The translations under genes were made by a program, and so were the position numbers. A DNA stretch of 64,000 nt, from assembly GCF_003094615.1 (NCBI RefSeq), contig NZ_QDKO01000009.1, positions 124,001 to 188,000 on the forward strand, in the 5' to 3' direction. Below are positions 19,401-26,214 of the stretch, piece after piece; position 1 is the first letter of the stretch, and every line of letters starts with the position of its first letter. This DNA is from Caulobacter radicis. Its GTDB lineage: Bacteria > Pseudomonadota > Alphaproteobacteria > Caulobacterales > Caulobacteraceae. Below the pieces are notes generated by a model that saw nothing but the letters and a program-made list of their open reading frames with translations, ran no database searches and was not told the DNA's origin.

Positions 19401-21984
19401 AGTTGAGCGCGATGGTTCCGGAGTTGATCGCCTCGCCCTGGCGCGCGACGCCGCCGGAAACTCCGACAGGCGCGGTGGAGGCGTTAGACAGCCCGTTGAC
19501 GGTCATGACGCCGGCGTTCTCGAACGTCGACTCGCCGGCCAGCTGAACGCCTTCGACGTTGTAGTAGCTCAGCGTCTGGTCGACGGTCAGGGCGCCGCGG
19601 CTGACGACGCTCACCCGGGGAGGGGGAAGCGAGCCGCCAAGCGGATCGACATAGGCGTCCGCCCGGCTGTAGCTGATGTAGATCAGCGGCTGGTTGGTGG
19701 TCCCGTTGCCGAGGTCGGCGGTCAGATCGACCCGTCCCTCGCCGCCCAGCGCCAGCGTGGTGTTCAGCGGGGCGGCCGCCGTCAGGGTGAGGGTCGCGTC
19801 GTTGTCGAGCTCGTAGCCCAGGGTTTCGAAGCCGGCGACCGGCGCCAGGATAGCGGCCGCGTCGGCGCGGACGCGCAGCACCAGGGTGTCGTCCCCGTCG
19901 TCGGCCACCACCGAGCCGGTGACGTTCGTGAACCGTCCGTCGACCAGTCGCGACAGGTCGGTGATGTAGGTGTCGCGTCCGCCGCCCAGGCGGATCGACC
20001 CGTTCACGACGCCGCCGTCGTCGATGAAGATGCTCGTCGCCGCGTCGCCCCAATAGCCGTTGGAGACCAGCACGACGTCGCCGTTCAGGGTTCCGGCGTT
20101 GCGGATGACGGTGTTGTCGCCGCTGGCGCGGTAGCCGATCGAGGCGGTCGCGCCGCTGATCACCCCGCCGGCGCGGTTGTCGATGATCGAGAAGCTCCCG
20201 GGATCGACGCCCACGCCGTGGCTGCTGGCGATCTCGCCTTCGTTGACGAACAGGATGTCCGACAGCGCCAGGCCCGCGGTCTTTCCCTCGATCGTGCCGC
20301 TGTTGGTCGAGGCGATGACGCGCGGCAGGCCAGAGCCGCCGGAGGTCAGGCCGACGCCGTCGGTCGAGCGGATCAGGCCGCTGTTGTCGAAGGCGCCCCG
20401 GGTGACTTCCAGCGCCGTGTTCGTCGCGATGATCGAGCCGCTGTTGTGGAAGCGGACGCCGCCAAGGCTGCCGAACGGGTTGCCCATGATGGCGGAGACG
20501 CCGTCGCCGCCGGTCGAGACGATGGAGCCGGTGTTGGTGAAGCTGGCCAGCGTGCCCAGCACGATGGCGTAGGTCTGGCCCCGGGCGTCGGGGCCGGTGA
20601 AGGTGGTGGTGATGGCGCCGTTGTTGGTGAAATCCAGCTGGCTCTCGTACAGCGCGGTTCCGTAGAAAGCCTGGCCCGCCGTCGTGACGTCGCCGTCGAT
20701 GACCAGGCCGCCGATGCCTGCGACCGTGAGAAACTCGCTCGACGAGCCGCTGATCGTGGCCACAGCGCCCTTGCTCAGCACGAGGCCGTGGCTCTGGAAG
20801 TTCTGCGCGAGGCCGGCGTTGGACAGCAGGCCGTCCAGGTCGATGTCGCTGGAGACGGCCAACTGAAGGGTGTTGGTCCCGCCGCCGCCGTCCAGCACGC
20901 CGCTCACGCTGCTGAGGCTCAGCGTGGCGGAATCGACGGAGGCGATCACGCTGTCATTGCCCGCGCCCAGCCGGACGTCGCCCTGGACCAAGCCGCCGGC
21001 GAGGTCGAGATAGACGCCAAAGGGCGAGGGAGAGCTGCTGACGACCGAGCCGACGATCAGGCCGCGATTGATCAGGGTCAGTCCGTCCGTCGCGTTGATC
21101 GCCACGGGACCGGCGCTCTCGATGCGGCCGGACTCCTTGTTCTCAATCTGCCCGATCTTCCCGTTGATCGCCGCGCCGGCGCCGGTGTTGATGATCTGTC
21201 CGCTGTTGACCAGGCCGCCGTAGACGGTGACGCCCAGGTCGATGGTCGCGGCCGCGCCCGACGAGCGGAACACGCCGCTGTTGTCGAATCTGGCCGGAAG
21301 CGCGGCCCAGACGCCCGAGGAGGGCGAGAAGCGATAGGCGCTGCCGGTCCCCCCGTCGATCGTGCCGGCGTTGATCAGGCTCTGCACGGCGGCGTCGACG
21401 CCGCCGATGAACCCGCCGGCCCGGTTCTCCAGGACCAGGATGCCGGTGCGGCTGGTGTCCGCGCCGACGATCGCCGCGCCGGTGCTCGAGGTGATCGAGC
21501 CGCTGTTGGTGATGTTGGCCCGTACGGGGCCCGAACCGCTCAGGCTGGCGTTCAGCTCCAGGCCCGTCCGCCCGCGAATGACGCCGGTCTCGCCGACGGT
21601 GATGTCGACCAGGTTGGAGGGCGGCCAGGACGAGGAACCCGTCGCGCCGGTCGTCAGCAGCACGCCCGTGGCCGCGCCGCCGTCGACGGCGCCGTTGACG
21701 TTCAGGGTCGCGCGGCCTTCGCCGAAAGCGGGGGTGCTGGCGGTGAGGGCGGCCGGGGCGGTCCCGGCGTCGAGGGTCGCGCCGGCGGCGATGTCGACCC
21801 GTCCGCCGGTGACGACCAGGCCGTTGGCGGTCACGCCGGTGCAGGTGACGACCGCGCCGCCCGCGCCGGGAAGGCAGTCGGCAAAGGCCGGGCCGCCCGC
21901 GGCCGCAGCCGCAGCCAGAACCAACATGCTGCCGCCCAGAAGATTTACGCGCGCAGACCGATAAGCCGTCCGTTTCACAAACAC
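16498..21984 (-). CDS. Large autotransporter (type Va secreted passenger and beta-barrel)
   Basis: 1828 residues. The N-terminus has a long basic leader with signal peptide ('LVLAAAAAAGGPAFA'). The passenger, about 1500 residues, is built of degenerate repeats rich in Gly, Asn, Asp and Thr ('NSGTI', 'VNGGLI', 'GGGADTV', 'LGDGDDSF'), expected to fold as a right-handed beta-helix. The last 270 or so residues form the autotransporter barrel and end in 'LGLRWAF', with the terminal Phe used for Bam-mediated insertion. It probably acts as a surface adhesin or matrix protein, but no catalytic motif is visible and the ligand is unknown. It stands alone, convergent to the peptidase. The ATG at 21984 gives the complete signal peptide. 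Confidence 0.93.
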   Translation of the reverse strand: MFVKRTAYRSARVNLLGGSMLVLAAAAAAGGPAFADCLPGAGGAVVTCTGVTANGLVVTGGRVDIAAGATLDAGTAPAALTASTPAFGEGRATLNVNGAVDGGAATGVLLTTGATGSSSWPPSNLVDITVGETGVIRGRTGLELNASLSGSGPVRANITNSGSITSSTGAAIVGADTSRTGILVLENRAGGFIGGVDAAVQSLINAGTIDGGTGSAYRFSPSSGVWAALPARFDNSGVFRSSGAAATIDLGVTVYGGLVNSGQIINTGAGAAINGKIGQIENKESGRIESAGPVAINATDGLTLINRGLIVGSVVSSSPSPFGVYLDLAGGLVQGDVRLGAGNDSVIASVDSATLSLSSVSGVLDGGGGTNTLQLAVSSDIDLDGLLSNAGLAQNFQSHGLVLSKGAVATISGSSSEFLTVAGIGGLVIDGDVTTAGQAFYGTALYESQLDFTNNGAITTTFTGPDARGQTYAIVLGTLASFTNTGSIVSTGGDGVSAIMGNPFGSLGGVRFHNSGSIIATNTALEVTRGAFDNSGLIRSTDGVGLTSGGSGLPRVIASTNSGTIEGKTAGLALSDILFVNEGEIASSHGVGVDPGSFSIIDNRAGGVISGATASIGYRASGDNTVIRNAGTLNGDVVLVSNGYWGDAATSIFIDDGGVVNGSIRLGGGRDTYITDLSRLVDGRFTNVTGSVVADDGDDTLVLRVRADAAAILAPVAGFETLGYELDNDATLTLTAAAPLNTTLALGGEGRVDLTADLGNGTTNQPLIYISYSRADAYVDPLGGSLPPPRVSVVSRGALTVDQTLSYYNVEGVQLAGESTFENAGVMTVNGLSNASTAPVGVSGGVARQGEAINSGTIALNYATGVSDLERFVNTGELIQLAGGGRSVGVSQTAVIENSGTIRTAGPAVQASGLAGMSVVNGGLIASTGATAIQADSGTVFSLVNTGEITGQEAAIRTSQGGDRIRNEGMITGAIDLGAGDDVIENYGAIVGAVQLGAGNDTFVQWVGGLMNGAVDGGAGLDTLTIDSTGGGSIDGAQFVNFERFTQIGGGVLNYSGAFQTATIGLDGVFASVGAGAALSTTGTFTFTGGADAEHLTNAGAIAGGVSLGGGADTVVNLGSIAGDVLLGDGDDSFTEGAGSTVGGTVDGGAGTDTYIVALSGDRAGLNARAGFERLAATGTGTLNLTLDQSWETIDLAASGLNLRLAGFTVGALNGGDGAQTVVVDGQVASIGLGGGADSLTINGAFGGAVDLGSGDDVLRLTGAAFTGTANGGLGADRLEFTVAGTDAAPTALNLAPFSGFETLRLISGTSSVSGSHAFDRIEVSGGRLIGAAGSTLTAPTITVAQGATFGSAGTVVGDIAVSGVLSPGASPGTMTVTGNVALAAGSTTLFEIDPTAVDKLVISGRLSIAQGATLKLAGSAVLAPGRTLDLIVAAGGVSGSFSTVQGGQADGFYLRSTATRVQALGLFTTSPSFSAQASQVITTFNDALVADRLGAPLAAALPALTDQATYRSDPVALLRVTPQAYASAVRLATDDGLSIAEAARGQARFAPDAPGLFGFGQAIAGRRKLDGDAAAGVADGKIDSSGGLAGVGYGVKSAWIGAFVGYLDGRQRIAGLDARTQSDGFVVGAQGGLRLGDFQIGATAARNKADLETRRTAGAAGTTARGGYQLESWIADVELSYQARLNDGWTLRPRLGASYVAVTRDALVEQGGGAFGLAVAGDTSTDWFVDGRLELIGGQAAGERLHPYAAVGFRSRVGGDEARASGTLVGLATPSSVTGLDQDGTLATLGLGAAYDLSRGLTVFGGYDGAFGDNGRQAASLGLRWAF

Positions 21985-22167
21985 TACAAAGCCCCCGGAA
22001 AATCACCCTGGGGTCGTGTAGCTTTGCCGTATCTCAACGTCCAGCTTCACCTGCCTGGCGATCCGCCGCCCCCGCAGGCCGCGCCGTCGGCGACACTGCG
22101 CACGAAGGTCCCCAAACGCGGAAGCCTGCACATCGACACGACGGCGATCGCTCGCCGTATCGGGCGC
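21985..22167. other. Upstream region of autotransporter gene
   Basis: The chromosomal stretch between the autotransporter start and the left island junction. It presumably holds the autotransporter promoter. I see no gene and no clear regulator box. Confidence 0.4.
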
Positions 22168-22184
22168 CATGGCGGCCCGGGAGG
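22168..22184. repeat. Left attachment site (att, copy of tRNA-Arg 3' end)
   Basis: The 17 bases CATGGCGGCCCGGGAGG are identical to 57338-57354, which include the CCA end and acceptor strand of tRNA-Arg(CCT). The flanking bases differ on both sides, so this is the core direct repeat expected after integrase-mediated insertion. Confidence 0.85.
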
Positions 22185-22538
22185 AAGGGTTCAAGCTGAA
22201 TGATTTCAAAAGGTTATTCTGTCTTACCGAAAATCGCTCCTCATTGAAAAATAAGGAGAATTTCGGCCCGCTGACTAACCGCTGGAGGCCCGTTTATCCT
22301 GTCGCTCAAGGGCCTCTTTGCCGTCGTTCGCCGCAGTTTTGTCTAGCCAGGTGGTGGAGGGAGGCGGGGTAGGCGACGGGATCGGCAAACAGATCGGCAA
22401 CCAGCGGTCGAAAGGGCGATTTGCTGCGCAGAAAGCCGATAAGAATCAGCAAGCTAAACGCTGAAAATTGGCCGTGAAAGATCGGCAAAACATGCGTTCA
22501 CTACGGTAGCCGAGACCGACAGATCGTTTGGGGGAACG
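22185..22538. other. Left island end, no gene seen
   Basis: An AT-rich start (around 22197-22265) followed by mixed sequence. It probably contains integrase arm sites or is remnant DNA. No open frame here looks like a gene. Confidence 0.4.
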
Positions 22539-24200
22539 CTAGCAGTTCGAATCGTACCCGGCGCGCCACTTCGGTTTGAAACTGCGAACTTCGATAATCG
22601 CCGTGGTTTCGCCCGATGAGGCGACCAGCGTTCGCAGCAAATCGGTTCGATTTCCCATTATTTGGATCTCTTTCGTCGAAAGCACCTCGACGCGCTGAGC
22701 CACGGCGCGGACGTGTTCGCGGCGATATGAGCCATCTTCGGCGCGAAGGCGCTGCTTGGCCGCCTGGGCGAAGGTTTCGAGCTTTTGAGGCGTCAGGCTT
22801 GGCCCCAGGCGCTCGATGGCTGCTTCGGCCCTGTCAGCGTCCGCGCGGGCCTCGTCGCGTATGGCGGCAAGCTCCTTCATGCGCCCCTTGAAGTCCTGGT
22901 CGGCGGTGTCGGCCACCCCGTCCTCAATCGCCTCGTATAGGCGAGCGAGCTTGGCGGCCGCTGCGGCCGCCCGCTGACGAAGCTCGGTGACGTGGGCGTG
23001 GCGACGGTCGATCCACTCGGCCCGACGGTCCAGGACATTCCCCAGCAACACCTCCAGGCGCTCGCTGTGTAGCAAGCGCCGCTCCAGATGATCGACGACG
23101 GCGTCGTCGAGCTTGTCCATGGGTACGGTGATGCCCGCGCAGGCATCCTTGCCCATCCGGGCCTTGGTCGAGCAGGTGTAGTAGCGATAGGCCCCGTTCT
23201 TGCCGGTCCGCAGGGTCATGGCCCCGCCGCAGAGCCCGCAAAAGCAGATACCGCCCAAGAGCGTGCCGGCGGCTACAAAGCGCGGGCTCATGAATGAATG
23301 GTGGCGCAGGCGCAGGGAGTCCTGAACAGCCTGGAATTCCTCGGCCGAGACAATGGCGGGCACGGCGCAGATGGCGTGCTCCTCGACGGGGAGCCAGGTT
23401 TTGGTCTTGTGGTCCCTGGCGTTGAAGTGGTGCTCGCCCTTGTAGGTGGGGCGATTGAGGATCTTGTGGATCGCGTCGATCCCGAACCGCCCGCCATCGC
23501 GTGTGCGGACGTTGTTGTCGTTGAGGTGGTTGCAGATCGCCTTGAAGCCCATCGGGCCGCAGCCATCGACGCCGAAGAGGGCGAGCTTGAAGATCAGGCG
23601 GATCTTCTCGGCCTGGATGGGGTCAATCTCCAGCTTCTTCTTGAGCTTGGCTCCGCGCTCCTCGGCCACGACGACGCGATAGCCCAGCGGCGGGCGTGAG
23701 CCGTTCCAAAACCCCTGACGGGCGTTCTCCTTCATCGCCCGCAGGGTGTGCTTGGCGTTCTCACGCGACTGGTACTCGTCGAAGAGCGCCATGATCTTTC
23801 GCATCATGGTGCTCATCGGATCATCGCCCAGCTCCTGGGTGATGGAGACCAAGCGCACGCCGTTCTTGGCCAGCTTGCGGAGGTAGAACTCGAACTGAAA
23901 CTGGTCGCGAAAGAAGCGCGAGAACGAGTGGACGATGATGAAGTCGAAGGCCGCAGGCTTGGCCAGGGCCGCTTCGATCATCGCTTGGAAGGATGGCCTG
24001 CGGTCGTCGGTGGCGGTGTTGCCAGGCTCGATGAACACTTCGCCCACGACCCAGCCCTTGCCGGCGCAATATGTCTCAAGCTGGCGGCGCTGGTCGGGGA
24101 TGGAAAGATCGCTCTCAGCCTGACGGCCGGTCGAGACACGCAGGTAAAGGGCCGCTCGCGACGCTGTGGAGGCCTGTTCGGGGACCATCACGTCGCGCAT
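22539..24200 (-). CDS. Large serine recombinase
   Basis: 553 residues. The N-terminal resolvase/invertase catalytic domain has Ser23 in 'ALYLRVSTGRQ' and the arginine region 'VHSFSRFFRD'. A recombinase domain follows ('RPPLGYRVV ... ILNRPTYKGEHHFNAR'), then a zinc beta-ribbon ('CFCGLCGGAM ... YYTCSTKAR') and a C-terminal coiled coil. Such enzymes integrate and excise elements at att sites without replication. The ATG is preceded by AGGAG at seven-base spacing. It follows a small gene in the same direction by 15 bases. It lies at the left end of the island, opposite the tyrosine integrase, so it may mark a second, nested element. Confidence 0.95.
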   Translation of the reverse strand: MRDVMVPEQASTASRAALYLRVSTGRQAESDLSIPDQRRQLETYCAGKGWVVGEVFIEPGNTATDDRRPSFQAMIEAALAKPAAFDFIIVHSFSRFFRDQFQFEFYLRKLAKNGVRLVSITQELGDDPMSTMMRKIMALFDEYQSRENAKHTLRAMKENARQGFWNGSRPPLGYRVVVAEERGAKLKKKLEIDPIQAEKIRLIFKLALFGVDGCGPMGFKAICNHLNDNNVRTRDGGRFGIDAIHKILNRPTYKGEHHFNARDHKTKTWLPVEEHAICAVPAIVSAEEFQAVQDSLRLRHHSFMSPRFVAAGTLLGGICFCGLCGGAMTLRTGKNGAYRYYTCSTKARMGKDACAGITVPMDKLDDAVVDHLERRLLHSERLEVLLGNVLDRRAEWIDRRHAHVTELRQRAAAAAAKLARLYEAIEDGVADTADQDFKGRMKELAAIRDEARADADRAEAAIERLGPSLTPQKLETFAQAAKQRLRAEDGSYRREHVRAVAQRVEVLSTKEIQIMGNRTDLLRTLVASSGETTAIIEVRSFKPKWRAGYDSNC

Positions 24201-24215
24201 CGGGAAACTCCTGCT

Positions 24216-24491
24216 CTATCTGGGGAGATCACCGAAAAGTTCGTCGAGCACGTCGGCGAAGAAGGCCTCGATGATCCGGGCTTCGTGGTCCGTCACCGGC
24301 ACGGCCTGGGGCCAGTTGTCGGTGACGCTGATGGGTTTGCTTCGGTTCTGTCGTGGGGTTCGGCCGCTTCGCAAGGAGGCCCCGGGCCGAACTGCGCCCA
24401 GCTGCGGCGAAACTGTACCTACAGCGTAGGAAGCAGCGTCTCGGTTAGGTGGGTGACGGTGGTCCGGCGTAGGGCGAGGTTCACGGGGCAT
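24216..24491 (-). CDS. Small hypothetical protein upstream of serine recombinase
   Basis: 91 residues from the ATG at 24491, which is preceded by an inverted repeat; a longer start at 24551 is possible. The N-terminal half is low-complexity and basic and may not be translated. The C-terminal 25 residues ('HEARIIEAFFADVLDELFG') form a convincing acidic helix. It lies 15 bases before the recombinase start, so the two are probably in one operon. It could be a directionality or regulatory partner of the recombinase, but I do not recognise the family. Confidence 0.45.
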   Translation of the reverse strand: MPREPRPTPDHRHPPNRDAASYAVGTVSPQLGAVRPGASLRSGRTPRQNRSKPISVTDNWPQAVPVTDHEARIIEAFFADVLDELFGDLPR

Positions 24492-24497
24492 AGCCAA

Positions 24498-24520
24498 GCG
24501 TTCCGTGTGAAGCGGAACGC
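24498..24520. promoter_or_regulatory. Inverted repeat before the recombinase operon
   Basis: GCGTTCCG and CGGAACGC are perfect eight-base arms around a seven-base centre, ending six bases before the ATG at 24491 on the minus strand. It could be an operator or an mRNA hairpin. Confidence 0.5.
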
Positions 24521-24569
24521 CAAGCCTCGATCTAGGGCGGGCGGGCCTCAACCACGGTTAGGCCGCTGT

Positions 24570-25139
24570 TCACGCACTTCCGTCCCTACCTGCCCGCACC
24601 GACCATTCAATCCAGGCCTCCAACACGAGGGGGCGGCTGCAATCCGGGCAGCGCATGGCGGCGAGATCACGCACAGCGCCGGTCAGGAGCAGGTTAGCCG
24701 GTTCGTTGTCCTCGGGATCGACCAGCCGGGCCGCAGCGGTCACCTTGGCGGCGATCTCGGTCGGGGTAGCAGCGGCGACCTTGGGCAAAGCCTCGGTGAG
24801 CTCGTGCCTTTGGCGGAAGAGGTCAGGGAGCATGGCGTCTATGCGGGCCATTTCCTGGCCCTGCGGCAGCGCAAGCTGTTGCTCCTCGGTGAGATTGAGC
24901 CAGTTGTGGTTCTGAAAGACGTCGCTCTCTAGATCGGCCCAGCGGTTCACGAGCCGGCAAATCCGAAGGTCGAGCGCGACGAACGTCCCGAAGCGCATCA
25001 GGGCGCTATCGGCGGGGAGCGAGGCGCTAGCGCCGGTGCTGACCGCTACAGGTGCAGCGGCCGCCGCGCCCATTACGGTTCGTCTGGTGAGGTCAGGCAG
25101 GCGCGCACGGTCGCCGCCCGTCTTTCGACGCGAGCCCAT
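24570..25139 (-). CDS. Hypothetical protein with Tat-like leader, left copy
   Basis: 189 residues. The N-terminus is basic with 'DLTRRTVMGAAAAAPVAV', which looks like a twin-arginine signal with hydrophobic core, although the leader is long. The mature part is helical and acidic ('RLVNRWADLESDVF', 'QHELTEALPKV'-like) and ends with a 'CPDC' pair followed by 'RPLVLEAWIEWSVRAG', perhaps a small metal knuckle. I do not recognise the family. It is divergent from the XRE regulator, with operator-like repeats between them, so that regulator probably controls it. A close paralogue is at 55175-55744. Confidence 0.8.
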   Translation of the reverse strand: MGSRRKTGGDRARLPDLTRRTVMGAAAAAPVAVSTGASASLPADSALMRFGTFVALDLRICRLVNRWADLESDVFQNHNWLNLTEEQQLALPQGQEMARIDAMLPDLFRQRHELTEALPKVAAATPTEIAAKVTAAARLVDPEDNEPANLLLTGAVRDLAAMRCPDCSRPLVLEAWIEWSVRAGRDGSA

Positions 25140-25198
25140 GGTCAGAATCCCAAAACTCAGATTATGATTTTTCTATCATGTTGGTCGCTTCAAATCAA

Positions 25199-25230
25199 TA
25201 GAAAATAATCAAGCGAGTAGGAAATCATCA
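25199..25230 (+). promoter_or_regulatory. Operator-like direct repeats before left XRE gene
   Basis: TAGAAAATAATCA (25199-25211) and TAGGAAATCATCA (25218-25230) are 13-base near-repeats 19 bases apart, immediately before the ATG at 25233. A related inverted element, TGATTTTTCTATCA, is nearby (about 25165-25178). They are candidate binding sites for the adjacent XRE protein. Confidence 0.6.
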
Positions 25231-25232
25231 AA

Positions 25233-25478
25233 ATGCTCACCAAGGAGCAGATCAGGGCCGCTCGCGCACTCCTCGATTGGAGCCAGCCGATGCTGGCCGA
25301 AGCCGCAAAACTGTCGCTACCGACCATCAGCCGTATGGAAGGGGCTCTTGGACCGAGCCGCAGCACCGCCGCCAACGTTGAAGCAGTTCGGCGGGCATTT
25401 GAGGATGCTGGTGTTGTTTTCCTAAAGACCGGGGAACCCTCGCCGGAAGGTGGCGCTGGCGTTCGCCTTAAGGCCTAG
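25233..25478 (+). CDS. Small XRE-family regulator, left copy
   Basis: 81 residues, nearly all a Cro/C1-type helix-turn-helix: 'QIRAARALLDWSQPMLAEAAKLSLPTISRME'. The C-terminal part ('AVRRAFEDAGVVFLKTGE') is common in short alphaproteobacterial XRE regulators. It probably represses its own and the divergent hypothetical gene through the 13-base repeats upstream. The paralogue at 54836-55078 differs within the recognition helix (TIS versus TIR). Confidence 0.88.
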   Translation: MLTKEQIRAARALLDWSQPMLAEAAKLSLPTISRMEGALGPSRSTAANVEAVRRAFEDAGVVFLKTGEPSPEGGAGVRLKA

Positions 25479-25698
25479 CGGTTTAGCCGCAGGGTGGAAC
25501 GGCCCGCTCAGACTAAACTGCTTGCCGCATACTTTGGGCCTTGAGAAATTGCCTGCTCCGATGGGACCTGACGGTCATCGGCTCGCCCGCCCTTCTTCCA
25601 CTAATCACATCGAGACGCAGTGCGGGCGTGCGCCTTCCCGCATGCGCTAGCCACCCATCATGTGACGTTCTGCACAAACTCCGACCTGCCGAGTTGCA

Positions 25699-26013
25699 AT
25701 GGTCAAGCTTAGCTTCACCATTGAGGATGTCACTTTGCTTAGAACCTTCCTGATTGCGACAGCACTCGTCGCGATGATCCCCGCTGGCGCAACCGCTGCA
25801 CCAAAGCTTTCAGATGCGCAGATCAAGAAGGCGATCATCCAACAATCGATCGCCAACTACCCGGGGAGCTGCGCCTGCCCTTACAACACCGCTCGGAATG
25901 GTAGCTCGTGTGGTGGCCGTAGCGCCTATAGCCGTGGCGGTGGCTACGCTCCCATGTGCTACCCATCTGACGTCAGCAAGGCTGAGGTTGATGCGTATCG
26001 GCGCGGAAACTGA
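25699..26013 (+). CDS. Small exported Cys-rich protein, left copy
   Basis: 104 residues. An N-terminal hydrophobic segment ('LLRTFLIATALVAMIPAGATA') is a signal peptide. A TTG start near 25735 would give a more usual signal length than ATG 25699. The mature part has 'SCACPYNTARNGSSCGGRSAYSR' split around four cysteines and 'CYPSDVS', a pattern I associate with small uncharacterised proteins on proteobacterial mobile elements. The function is unknown. The right copy (54332-54646) is identical over all 104 residues, the best conserved item of the module. It may be periplasmic and disulfide-bonded. Confidence 0.75.
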   Translation: MVKLSFTIEDVTLLRTFLIATALVAMIPAGATAAPKLSDAQIKKAIIQQSIANYPGSCACPYNTARNGSSCGGRSAYSRGGGYAPMCYPSDVSKAEVDAYRRGN

Positions 26014-26083
26014 TCGCCGATCCCGCTACGCGACTATGCGCCAACGGCGATGCCTTCCGTTTCTTGGGTCCTGAAGTTGATTT

Positions 26084-26105
26084 GGGCGGCCCAGTAGGGC
26101 CGCCC
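26084..26105. terminator. Hairpin terminator, left module
   Basis: GGGCGGCCC and GGGCCGCCC form a nine-pair stem around AGTA, followed by a short pyrimidine run. It separates the convergent exported-protein and recombinase genes and is repeated in the right module at 54240-54261. Confidence 0.85.
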
Positions 26106-26214
26106 TCCATTTCATCATGCTTGCTTGGTTCGCGCCTTGGCCGTCGGTGGAGCAGCCTTAGCCTTGCAGTCAGCTAGGGCCAATTCCGGCTAGTGAAGGC
26201 CGACGGCTTCGACC

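Noticed and set aside
17700..21900. Repeated sequence that could suggest a CRISPR or satellite array
   Set aside because: The repeats are degenerate, lie in frame and encode the autotransporter passenger; there is no fixed repeat-spacer pattern.
22168..22184. A possible second tRNA gene at the left junction
   Set aside because: Only 17 bases of the tRNA 3' end are present, with no cloverleaf; it is an attachment-site copy.
16744..22203. A 1819-codon open frame on the plus strand opposite the autotransporter
   Set aside because: It mirrors the autotransporter gene, is Gly/Arg/Ala-rich without domains, and arises from high GC codon bias.
24547..24566. A CCTCAACCACGGTT stretch resembling the SoxR box at 59237
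   Set aside because: The second half-site lacks TTGAGG and no matching -35/-10 with 19-base spacing is present.
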